Part shown: in pieces, positions 1 through 7,079 of the stretch | Position numbering within the stretch: the first letter of the stretch is position 1 | How the letters are laid out: each line of letters starts with the position of its first letter | Assembly: GCA_934655935.1 (NCBI GenBank) | Contig: CAKUHJ010000084.1 | Coordinates: forward strand, 1-8,462 | Direction: 5' to 3' | DNA length: 8,462 nt | From: an uncultured Oscillospiraceae bacterium | GTDB lineage: Bacteria > Bacillota > Clostridia > Oscillospirales > Oscillospiraceae | Made by a program: the position numbers and the translations under genes | Notes under the pieces: generated by a model | Told to the model about the DNA's origin: nothing | The model's input: the letters and a program-made list of their open reading frames with translations, nothing else | Database searches by the model: none

Positions 1-56
1 TTTGAAGTTCAGAAAACCGGACTCAGCGGGGCGAAAAGACTTTTTCGACACGCTGC

Positions 57-92
57 GCAAAGGGCGTGCCGCTTTCGCAGCACGCCCTTTGC
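57..92 (-). terminator. Terminator-like hairpin after addA
   Basis: About 70 nt after the addA stop, positions 92-80 (GCAAAGGGCGTGC) pair perfectly with 69-57. On the minus-strand RNA the stem continues with a U.G wobble (79/70) and two more pairs, closing on a GAAA tetraloop at 76-73: 16 bp in all. On the plus strand the 70/79 pair is a C/A mismatch and the loop is UUUC, so the fold is better for addA's direction. The 3' arm ends in CCCUUU then GC, so the U-tract is only three bases and partly inside the stem. It may be a weak or bidirectional terminator or a 3'-end stabilising structure. The rest of 1-161 shows no supported gene; 32-47 holds a minor AT-rich inverted repeat, CGAAAA/TTTTCG. 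Confidence 0.6.
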
Positions 93-161
93 CGTTTCTG
101 TATGCTCTGTCGCGGCAGCGCCCAAGGCTCCCTCCGTCAAGACTGTGCAAAGCTTTTAGAT

Positions 162-3100
162 TTACAGAATCCTGACCGGCTGCGCGGCGGAGAAGAAGTA
201 GAGGTCCGCCTCCCTGACCGGCGTCTGATAGATTCTTTCCAGCGCGGCGGCGTAGGCCTGAAGCTGCGGCCGGTAACGCTCCGCGTACTGCGCAGGCGCG
301 CCCGGTACGCGGTCCGTTTTGAAGTCCACAATTACAAGCCCCTCCGCCTCCTGCCAGAAGCAGTCCACAACGCCCTGCAGGAGAATTTTTTCGTCCGGAA
401 CGCCGGCTGCGTAAGCCGACGCGTCGGTCAGAAGCGAGAATTTAAACTCCCGCCGGAGATTCTGCGCCGCAAGAATCCGGCGGCCGAAGGAAGACGTAAA
501 CAGCGTCAGAATTTCGTCCAGCCGGACGCCGGAGGCCTGAAGCGGCGTCAGAAAATGCCGCTCCTGCAGCCGCTCCAGCTCCTGCCGGAGCGATTTTTCG
601 CCGGTGCAGGCCTCATAGCGCGCAAACTGCATGAAAAGGTGCGTCGCCACGCCGCGCTCCGCCGCGCTCAGCGCCGAGGGCTTTGAGAAGCTTGGCCTTC
701 GCCATTGCAGCGTTCGCGTGCTCTGGACCGTCTGCTCGGCGGCCTCCAGGTCCAGAAGCCTTCCCTTCAGCTGCGTTGCCGTCAGCTTGCTGGGAAGGCG
801 TCCGGCCCGGGCGTGGGGATAGCGGTAATCCGCATCGGCAAGCGCCTGCTCCGCAGCAGCCGGCTCCTGCGTCCGGGAAAGGGACGCAGAGGGCTCGGCA
901 CGCTCAGAGCGCTGGGTACGGAGCGCCGCCGCGCTGTGCAGGCGGACGTCCCACGTGTCCTCGTGCACAAAGCTGACAGGACTCGGTCCCGTACAGCGGA
1001 ACAGCGCCCCCGACTCCGTCCGCGTGAGCGCGCACAGAAGAATCCAGTCTCCGCTTCTTCGGACGTTCCGGCTGTCCAGAGGCCGGAGTGGCACGCGGAG
1101 CACAGCATGCAGGCTTTTAAGCGTGGAGGCAAGCTGCGCCGAGCAGTAGCTCATAATCAGCATATCCTTTGCGCGCGTCATTGCAACGTATAAAATCCGC
1201 ATCTCCTCTGCCGTCGCCTGGACGGCGTTTTTTCGTGCGACGGCCATTTTGGAGAGGGCGGCGCTGTAGCTTCTCTGCTCAAGATCCACGGCGTCCGCGC
1301 CGGCAAAAAGCGTCTGGTCGAACAGCACGCGCGCCTCGCGCTCGGCCTTGTTCATCTGGTGCGACAGGTCCGCCAGAAATACCACCGGGAATTCCAGCCC
1401 TTTGGAGCTGTGCACGCTCATAATCCGCACCGCGTCGTCAGACGCAGGCTGACTCATGGGGACGGCCTGCTCCTGCGCCCGAAGCTCGCTTAAATAAGCG
1501 CAGAAGCGGAACAGGCTCCAGCGCTCATCCGCCCGGAAGCTCTTGGCAAAATCCTGAAAGGCGGTCAGGCGCGCCGTGCGCTGCTGCCCATCCGCGAGGG
1601 CGGAAAAAATATCCCCGATTCCCTGCGTGTCCAGAAGCTCCTCCAGAAGCTCCGGCACGCTCAGCTGCCGCGCAAGCGCGCGCATCCGCGCAAGCCAGGA
1701 AAGAAAATCGGACAGCTTGCGCTCCGGCTGCCTGACCGCGCGCATGGCGTCGATGAAATCCGCCGAATCGTCCGCCTGACGGATTTCGGCAAGCTCCTGC
1801 GGAGAGAAGGAGAACACGGGGCTTGCCAGCGCGCTGAGAAGCGGAATGTCACGGTGCGGGTCGTCGATGGTCTCCAGAATGGAGATCAGAATCTGCACCT
1901 CCGCGCTCTCGAGAAGATTTTCCCGCCGGTCTGCCGCCGTGGGGATTCCGCGCCGCTGCAGCGCGCGCGCATAGGTCTCGGCTGTGTTTTTTGTCGCGCG
2001 CAGCAAAATGGCAATATCCCCTGCCCGTACGGGCCGGAGCGTGTCGCCGTCGGAAATCTGCGTGCCGTCCGAAAGGAGCTCTGCAACGCGCCCGGCGACG
2101 AACTCAGCCTCCTCCTGGACCTTCTGCGCGTCCGCCTCGTCCTCGGCGGTTTCAATGTCGAGCTCGATGCAGTGCAGCTCGACCTTCTTCTGCGGCGTCT
2201 CAGGGAACGGCTGAGGTCTGGGATAAAGCGCCTGGTCCGCCGTGTAGGCAAGCTCCCCTGACTCCCGGCTCATGATCAGAGAAAAGACGTCGTTGACCGC
2301 CGCGAGAATTTCAGGCCGGGAGCGAAAATTCTGCGAAAGAAGAATTTTCCGCGCCTCACCCGGCCGGGCCTGCTCCGCCGTGGGGTAGGCGTCAAACTTG
2401 GAAAGGAAGATTTCCGGCTGAGCCATACGGAAGCGGTAGATGGACTGCTTGACGTCGCCAACCATGAAGCGGTTCCGGCCCTCCCGGCTGACCGCCTCGT
2501 AAATCAGCTCCTGGATGGCGTTGGAGTCCTGGAATTCGTCGACCAGGATTTCGCGGAACTGGCCGGAAATTTCCTCGGCGGCCGGCGTCCGGCTTCCGTC
2601 CGGCTTTAAAAGCAGCCGCAGCGTCTCGTGCTCCAGGTCCGAAAAGTCCAGCGCACGGCGGCGGCGCTTTTCCTGCGTGTACACGCGTGCAAAGCGCCGC
2701 ACCAGCTCCATAAGGCCCCGTACCGGCAGCTCCGTCATCTGCAGCTGCCGCATGACCTCTTCGCTCCCGGCGTAAAAAACGCTCTGAATTTTTCGCAGCT
2801 CCGCGCCTGCGCGCGTCTTCATCTCCTGAATGCGCGCGCGAAGCTCCGGGTCCTCGCATTTGCGCACGGCTGCAAGCGGCGGAAGCTTTGCGCGAAGAAG
2901 GCAGGCCTCGTCCCATGTGTGGGCCTCTTTAAGCCTTGCGGCGCTGGCCGCGCCGGCTTCCAGCGGCTGGCGGTATTTTTCCTCCAGGGCCGGGTCCCGG
3001 CGGCAAAGCGCGGCTGCCTCCAGAAGAAGCTCCTCGCAGGCTGCGGCGGTTCTTTGCAGTTCGAAGAGAAAAAACCGCCCCCAGACCGTGTCCTCCGGCT

Positions 3101-3725
3101 TCTGGCCGGGGCCAGTGTGCAGCGCGCGGCAGGCCTGCTCCATCCAGGCCTCCGGCCTTGGGCTGCACATCGCCGCCTCGTAGCACGAAAGAACGCTCTG
3201 CCGCAGCGCCCGGTCGTCCCGGCCATGGCCGATGCAGTCCACCGCGGCCCGCAGCGCCGCGTCCGTGTCGAGCTGGCGGTACAGCAGGCGGAGCGTTTCC
3301 TCCATGGCCTGCGTGCGAAGAAGCTTTGCCTCCTGCTCCTCGAGAATGCCAAAATCCGCCGGAAGCTCCAGCTGCGCGCTGTAGGTGCGCAGAAGGCCCG
3401 CACAGAAGGCGTGAACCGTGGAAATCTGCGTCAGATAGAGCCGGGTCGTCTGCCGCTGCAGATGGCGGTTTTCCGGCGTAAGGGCCAGCCGCGCCTGCAG
3501 GTCCGCGGCGATTTTTTCCCGCAGCTCCGCCGCCGCGGCCTTTGTAAAGGTGATGATCAGAAAATCGTCCAGATTTGCAGGCGCATCCGGGTCCAGCACG
3601 CGCTCCATGAGCCGCTCGACCAGCACGCGCGTTTTTCCGGAGCCTGCGGCGGCGGACACCAGAAGCGTTCCGCCGTGATCCTCAACGATCGCCCTTTGCG
3701 GAATCGTCAGTGCGCTTTTTGCCAT
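162..3725 (-). CDS. addA: AddA, ATP-dependent helicase-nuclease motor subunit
   Basis: AddA is the SF1A (UvrD-like) 3'-5' helicase motor and second nuclease of the AddAB complex for double-strand break resection. The 1187 residues are close to the family's usual length of about 1230. Helicase motifs occur in order: Q motif Gln10; Walker A AAAGSGKT (25-32); motif Ia IITFTKAAAAELREKI (57-72); motif II DEFQD (396-400); motif III GDVKQSIYRFR (423-433); motif IV QNFRSR (465-470); motif V VHSSKGLEF (771-779); motif VI AMTRAKD (848-854). The linker LPSKLTATQLKGR is AddA-specific and separates it from UvrD/PcrA. The C-terminal RecB-type nuclease has His1029 (GVATHLF), Asp1121 (GVVDCFW), Asp1134-Phe-Lys1136 (VDFKTD) and Gln1154, so ATPase and nuclease centres all look intact. 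It starts within addB, has its own Shine-Dalgarno sequence, and ends with TAA. A stable hairpin lies downstream. Confidence 0.97.
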   Translation of the reverse strand: MAKSALTIPQRAIVEDHGGTLLVSAAAGSGKTRVLVERLMERVLDPDAPANLDDFLIITFTKAAAAELREKIAADLQARLALTPENRHLQRQTTRLYLTQISTVHAFCAGLLRTYSAQLELPADFGILEEQEAKLLRTQAMEETLRLLYRQLDTDAALRAAVDCIGHGRDDRALRQSVLSCYEAAMCSPRPEAWMEQACRALHTGPGQKPEDTVWGRFFLFELQRTAAACEELLLEAAALCRRDPALEEKYRQPLEAGAASAARLKEAHTWDEACLLRAKLPPLAAVRKCEDPELRARIQEMKTRAGAELRKIQSVFYAGSEEVMRQLQMTELPVRGLMELVRRFARVYTQEKRRRRALDFSDLEHETLRLLLKPDGSRTPAAEEISGQFREILVDEFQDSNAIQELIYEAVSREGRNRFMVGDVKQSIYRFRMAQPEIFLSKFDAYPTAEQARPGEARKILLSQNFRSRPEILAAVNDVFSLIMSRESGELAYTADQALYPRPQPFPETPQKKVELHCIELDIETAEDEADAQKVQEEAEFVAGRVAELLSDGTQISDGDTLRPVRAGDIAILLRATKNTAETYARALQRRGIPTAADRRENLLESAEVQILISILETIDDPHRDIPLLSALASPVFSFSPQELAEIRQADDSADFIDAMRAVRQPERKLSDFLSWLARMRALARQLSVPELLEELLDTQGIGDIFSALADGQQRTARLTAFQDFAKSFRADERWSLFRFCAYLSELRAQEQAVPMSQPASDDAVRIMSVHSSKGLEFPVVFLADLSHQMNKAEREARVLFDQTLFAGADAVDLEQRSYSAALSKMAVARKNAVQATAEEMRILYVAMTRAKDMLIMSYCSAQLASTLKSLHAVLRVPLRPLDSRNVRRSGDWILLCALTRTESGALFRCTGPSPVSFVHEDTWDVRLHSAAALRTQRSERAEPSASLSRTQEPAAAEQALADADYRYPHARAGRLPSKLTATQLKGRLLDLEAAEQTVQSTRTLQWRRPSFSKPSALSAAERGVATHLFMQFARYEACTGEKSLRQELERLQERHFLTPLQASGVRLDEILTLFTSSFGRRILAAQNLRREFKFSLLTDASAYAAGVPDEKILLQGVVDCFWQEAEGLVIVDFKTDRVPGAPAQYAERYRPQLQAYAAALERIYQTPVREADLYFFSAAQPVRIL

Positions 3726-6700
3726 CGGCCATGCTCCTTTCTGCCTCCTGCCAGAATTCCTTCTGGCTGAGCTGCCTTGTATATCGGTTCTGATGCTCGC
3801 ACAGCCCCTCGTGGCAGACCGCGCGGTAATCGCAGGACTGGCAGCTGGAATCCAGCGGCCCGCGAATGATCGGATTCGGCGTGACGGAGCCGGTGCAGAT
3901 TGCCTCGGTCAGGGCTTCGACGCTTTTGGTCACATAGGCGTCCAGAAGCCGCAGCTGCTCCGGCGATGCAAGGCTTCCCTCGTAGGTCTCCTCCTTCCGC
4001 TTGCATGGAAGATAGACCGTCTGCTTTTCGATATGCTCCATATGCGCAAGAAGCGCGTCGTCCGCCAGAAGAAGGCCCTTCCGGCGGCGTTTTTTTTCGC
4101 GGCTCGCCTCCGCAGCCTCCGGCGGGCTTCCGGGCTCAAGCTTTTCAAGCGCGGAGGCGCCGGAAACATACAGTACGCCCGCAGGCTTCGCCTCGCAGCC
4201 AAAAAACGCGCGGCCATTGCGCGCAAGCGCGAACAGATAAAGGAGCATCTGAAGCCCTCTTCCGCGCAGAAGCTCCGAGTAGTCAAAGTCCTTCCGGCCG
4301 GTTTTATAGTCGACGACGCGGAAAAAAGCGCCGCCCTCCGTCTTCAACAGGTCGACCCGGTCCACCACGCCCGTCAGAACGGCGCTTCCGTGCGGCGCGG
4401 TAAAGCGGAGCGGCGCAAGCGCCTGCCCCGCGCCCGGCGCGAAGCGGAGCTCCGTGCAGAGCGGCTGGAAATCGGAAACGCGCAGCTCGTTGGCAACGTC
4501 CTGCACAATGTCCAGAACCTCCTGCTCGTTGCGCGCAAAGAGATACTGCTGCCGTCCGCCGTCAAAGTCGAGCGCGGGAAGGCGCGTATCCGAAAAAAGC
4601 CGGATATTCTGCCTTGCAAGCGCCCGGAGCGTTTCGTCGTCCACCTTCTGAAAGCCGCCGGATGCAAGGACGTCCTGCACGGTGTGCTCAAGCACGTCGT
4701 GCACAAAGGTTCCGTAAAGCGGCGCGTCCACACGCGCCTGCCTCCAGGGGGCGGCCTTAAGGCCGTAGCGCAGGAAGTAGGCAAAGCGGCAGCCGGAAAA
4801 CGCGTCAATTTTTGTCGGCGAGAGGTACAGGCAGCTTCCGTAAAGCGCGCGTACGCCCGCCTCGTCCAGATCGGAAAAGCGGTAGCTCCGCTTCTGCTGC
4901 AGCGCCGCGCCGGAGGGCCGCAGCGCGTCCGGAAGCGCCGAGAGCGGCCGCATGCGCAGCGCCGCGCCCGCCGCGCTGCGCGCATCCGGGTAAAACGCCT
5001 CGCACGACGGCTGCAGCGCGCCGGGAAGCAGCCGCTGCGTCCTGGTAAAGAGATAGGAGGGCTGATCCGACGCGCAGATCATCGCCGCGCGTCCAAGGAC
5101 GGAGGAAAACGCATCGTACACCCAGCCAAGCTCCCGCGCAAGCGTCTGCTCCCGGCCGGGCAGAATCCCGACGCCCAGCGCGCCCAGCCTCTGCCGCTCC
5201 GCGTCGGAAAGTAGGCTCAGATGCGGAGAAAACGCAGGAAGCTTCCCCTCCTCCACGCCAAGAAGAATCAGATACCTGGTTTTTCTGTGCCGCAGCAGCG
5301 GAACGGTGGTCAGCTGTACCTGATCTGCGGCGGCGGGGATGGTGCCGACCTGATACTGGCCGAGCAGCATGGAAAACAGCTGCACAAACACCTCCGTTTC
5401 CATGCTGAGCGGCCCCAGAACGCTGTGCATCTGCTCCATCGCGGAGATCAGGATTTCATAGAGCTGATGAAGCTGCTGCGCCTGCTGCAGCTCTCCCTCC
5501 TGCAGGCAGCGCACGCTGAGCGCGTCCAGCCGCTCGGAAAGGCGGATATCCGCAAAGAAGTCTGCCAGGGCCTGAAGCGTCTGGGTGACGCTGCCGGAGG
5601 CGCGCAGCCCGGCCCTGAGAGAAAGAAGCGGCTGCAGCGCGCGGCTGCGAAGCTCGTTCAGCTTCCGGAGCCGTTCCTCCGCCTCCGGGGTAAAGGGCGC
5701 TCCGACGCCGTCCGGGTGCAGCGTCCATTCCCTTTCCCACTGCGCCCCACGCAGGTTCCATATGTACGCGTAGCGCTCCAGGCAATCGGCCTGCTCCGCG
5801 TCAACGCCGGATACGCCGGATTTCAGCCAGGCCAGCACAGACGCGTAATCCAGGCGCTGCGCGGCCTCCAGCGCGCAAAGGACGCCTGCAAGAAGCGGCT
5901 GGGTCAGGACGTCGTCGTTTCCCGCGCAATAGCAGCTCAGACCCGCGCGCGAGAGAAGCGCGCGCAGGCGCGCCTCATCGCGCGCGGGGTCCGCCATGGC
6001 GACGCTCACATCCCGCAGCCTGCCGCCGTCTGCCGCAAAGCGCCGGATCAGGCTGGCCGCCTGACGGCAGCCGGCTTCCGCGCCGTCTGCCCGGTACAAT
6101 CTTACGTCCCCCGCTTCCGGCTCCTGTGCATGGAGAAAGAGCGCGTTCAGCCACGCCGTCAGCCTGGGGCTGCGGCTGGAAGCCCCCTCCACGCGCCGCA
6201 GGCGGCACGGCGTATCCGCCTGGGCCGCGGCGCGCGTCAGCTGGTGAAGCGTCTGCGTGGCGGTCAGAAAAACGTCCGCCTCCGTCCGGTCCGTCGTAAG
6301 CGCCAGATGGACGGACGGGCATTTTTCCAGCATCACCTGGACCACCTGGGCCTGAAGGCGGGTAAAGTCCGAAAAGCCGTCCAGCCAGAGCTCCGCAGAG
6401 GAAAGGCAGTCCTCCTCCTGCAGCAGCTCCAGCAGCCGCAGTATCCGGTCCACGGGATCTCCCCGTCCGGTCCTGCAGATGGACAGATAGCTCTCATACA
6501 CCAGCGCAAGCTCGGTAAGCTTCTGCGAAAACTGCCCCTCGGTCCTTCCGGCTGCGCGCTGAAGCTCCTGCGGCTGGATGCATTCGTTCATCATTTCATC
6601 CAGAATTTCGCCAAGCCTCGTCAGAAAAGCGGGCCGCAGCATGGAGCCTGCAAAGTATTTCAGCTGCGCGCGCACCTGCCAGACGGCAAGATACAGCGTC

Positions 6701-6972
6701 ATCAGCTTTCCGCCCTTGTCCAGATACTCGTCGCTGACGCCGCCGTAGAGCGAAAACACACGCGAGCAGAGCCGCGAAAAGCTCAGCACCTCCGCGTGGC
6801 GGCTGATGGCGTCTCCGCCGGCCTCGCACAGCGCACGCTCTGTTTCATGGGAATACTGCTCCGGGACAATCAGGAGCAGGCGCTCTTTTCCGCGCGCGGC
6901 CTGCGCGCAGATTTGCCGGAGAACCTCCTGCGTGTTCTCCAGCCGGTCCGGGCCATACAGAATTTCAAGCAT
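3682..6972 (-). CDS. addB: AddB, helicase-nuclease subunit with Fe-S nuclease domain
   Basis: AddB is the partner of AddA in the cytoplasmic helicase-nuclease that unwinds and resects double-strand breaks up to a Chi sequence for RecA-dependent repair. The protein has 1096 residues, slightly shorter than the roughly 1166 of B. subtilis AddB. The N-terminal half is the inactive helicase-like part, with VPEQYSHETE (about 36-45), LSFSRL, and GVEEGKLP at 572-579. The C-terminal RecB-family nuclease shows His758 (YGTFVHDVLEH), Asp871 (GVVDRVD), Asp888-Tyr-Lys890 (VVDYKTG) and Gln908. Cys728 (SGCRFAYFLRYGL) and Cys1044-x2-Cys1047-x5-Cys1053 form the four-cysteine iron-sulfur cluster that clamps the nuclease domain. 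The Walker A position reads G7-PDRL-E12-N13-T14, so the expected Gly-Lys before Thr is gone. The start at 6972 is backed by a GGAGG site and by family alignment (MLEILYGPDR). The gene has its own promoter and is probably cotranscribed with addA, which it overlaps by 44 nt. Confidence 0.96.
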   Translation of the reverse strand: MLEILYGPDRLENTQEVLRQICAQAARGKERLLLIVPEQYSHETERALCEAGGDAISRHAEVLSFSRLCSRVFSLYGGVSDEYLDKGGKLMTLYLAVWQVRAQLKYFAGSMLRPAFLTRLGEILDEMMNECIQPQELQRAAGRTEGQFSQKLTELALVYESYLSICRTGRGDPVDRILRLLELLQEEDCLSSAELWLDGFSDFTRLQAQVVQVMLEKCPSVHLALTTDRTEADVFLTATQTLHQLTRAAAQADTPCRLRRVEGASSRSPRLTAWLNALFLHAQEPEAGDVRLYRADGAEAGCRQAASLIRRFAADGGRLRDVSVAMADPARDEARLRALLSRAGLSCYCAGNDDVLTQPLLAGVLCALEAAQRLDYASVLAWLKSGVSGVDAEQADCLERYAYIWNLRGAQWEREWTLHPDGVGAPFTPEAEERLRKLNELRSRALQPLLSLRAGLRASGSVTQTLQALADFFADIRLSERLDALSVRCLQEGELQQAQQLHQLYEILISAMEQMHSVLGPLSMETEVFVQLFSMLLGQYQVGTIPAAADQVQLTTVPLLRHRKTRYLILLGVEEGKLPAFSPHLSLLSDAERQRLGALGVGILPGREQTLARELGWVYDAFSSVLGRAAMICASDQPSYLFTRTQRLLPGALQPSCEAFYPDARSAAGAALRMRPLSALPDALRPSGAALQQKRSYRFSDLDEAGVRALYGSCLYLSPTKIDAFSGCRFAYFLRYGLKAAPWRQARVDAPLYGTFVHDVLEHTVQDVLASGGFQKVDDETLRALARQNIRLFSDTRLPALDFDGGRQQYLFARNEQEVLDIVQDVANELRVSDFQPLCTELRFAPGAGQALAPLRFTAPHGSAVLTGVVDRVDLLKTEGGAFFRVVDYKTGRKDFDYSELLRGRGLQMLLYLFALARNGRAFFGCEAKPAGVLYVSGASALEKLEPGSPPEAAEASREKKRRRKGLLLADDALLAHMEHIEKQTVYLPCKRKEETYEGSLASPEQLRLLDAYVTKSVEALTEAICTGSVTPNPIIRGPLDSSCQSCDYRAVCHEGLCEHQNRYTRQLSQKEFWQEAERSMADGKKRTDDSAKGDR
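3734..3740 (-). promoter_or_regulatory. Ribosome binding site of addA, inside addB
   Basis: AAAGGAG on the minus strand lies 8 nt before the addA ATG (3725-3723) and within the last codons of addB. Between it and the start is another ATG (3732-3730), but this one is in the addB frame and is an internal Met of AddB. Ribosomes finishing addB at 3682 pass over this site, so translation of the two subunits is probably coupled. Confidence 0.8.
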
Positions 6973-6981
6973 GCGCGTCGG

Positions 6982-6986
6982 CCTCC
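6982..6986 (-). promoter_or_regulatory. Ribosome binding site of addB
   Basis: GGAGG on the minus strand lies 9 nt before the ATG at 6972-6970. It decides the start: the reading frame is open further upstream to an ATG at 7095, but that extension overlaps the cysS stop and terminator and has no AddB-like sequence. Confidence 0.85.
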
Positions 6987-7005
6987 GTTTCCTTCCGTTT
7001 TTTCC

Positions 7006-7034
7006 ATTATAGCATCGAAGCCCGTAAAAGAAAA
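7006..7034 (-). promoter_or_regulatory. Promoter of addBA, extended -10 type
   Basis: The minus strand carries a perfect TATAAT at 7011-7006 preceded by TG with one base between (TGCTATAAT, 7014-7006), an extended -10 element for the housekeeping sigma factor. With a 17-nt spacer the -35 hexamer would be TTTTCT (7034-7029), matching TTGACA at three of six positions, so the extended -10 probably compensates. Transcription would start near 6998-7000, giving a leader of about 25-30 nt. The weak -35 lies inside the U-tract of the cysS terminator. The placement upstream of a GGAGG site and ATG supports the call; activity is inferred. Confidence 0.8.
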
Positions 7035-7064
7035 GAGCCCGGAACCAGAACGGTTCCAGGCCCT
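7026..7064 (-). terminator. Rho-independent terminator of cysS
   Basis: Sixteen bases after the cysS stop, the minus-strand RNA forms a continuous 13-bp stem (7064-7052 with 7046-7034). The core is GGAACC/GGTTCC, and the two U.G or G.U wobbles are at 7058/7040 and 7062/7036. The loop is 5 nt. A U-tract of the form UUU-C-UUUU follows at 7033-7026. On the plus strand the two wobbles become A/C mismatches and there is no U-tract, so the element works for the cysS direction only. It separates cysS from addBA. Confidence 0.9.
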
Positions 7065-7079
7065 GAGTCTGCGGTGCGA

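Noticed and set aside
46..120. Extra pairing flanking the addA 3' hairpin (CGCTGC 120-115 with 56-51, CGACA 112-108 with 50-46), which would cross as a pseudoknot
   Set aside because: The pairings are only 5-6 bp in GC-rich DNA and are expected by chance at this distance; no comparative support is available.
1..161. A plus-strand gene end or small gene in the left margin
   Set aside because: Two plus frames are open across 1-150, but the translations are not recognisable, there is no ribosome binding site with a start, and the open frames continue as shadows over addA.
162..6972. Many AGCGG pentamers as Chi sites for AddAB
   Set aside because: AGCGG is the B. subtilis Chi, but a 5-mer is very frequent in GC-rich coding DNA and the Chi of this organism is unknown.
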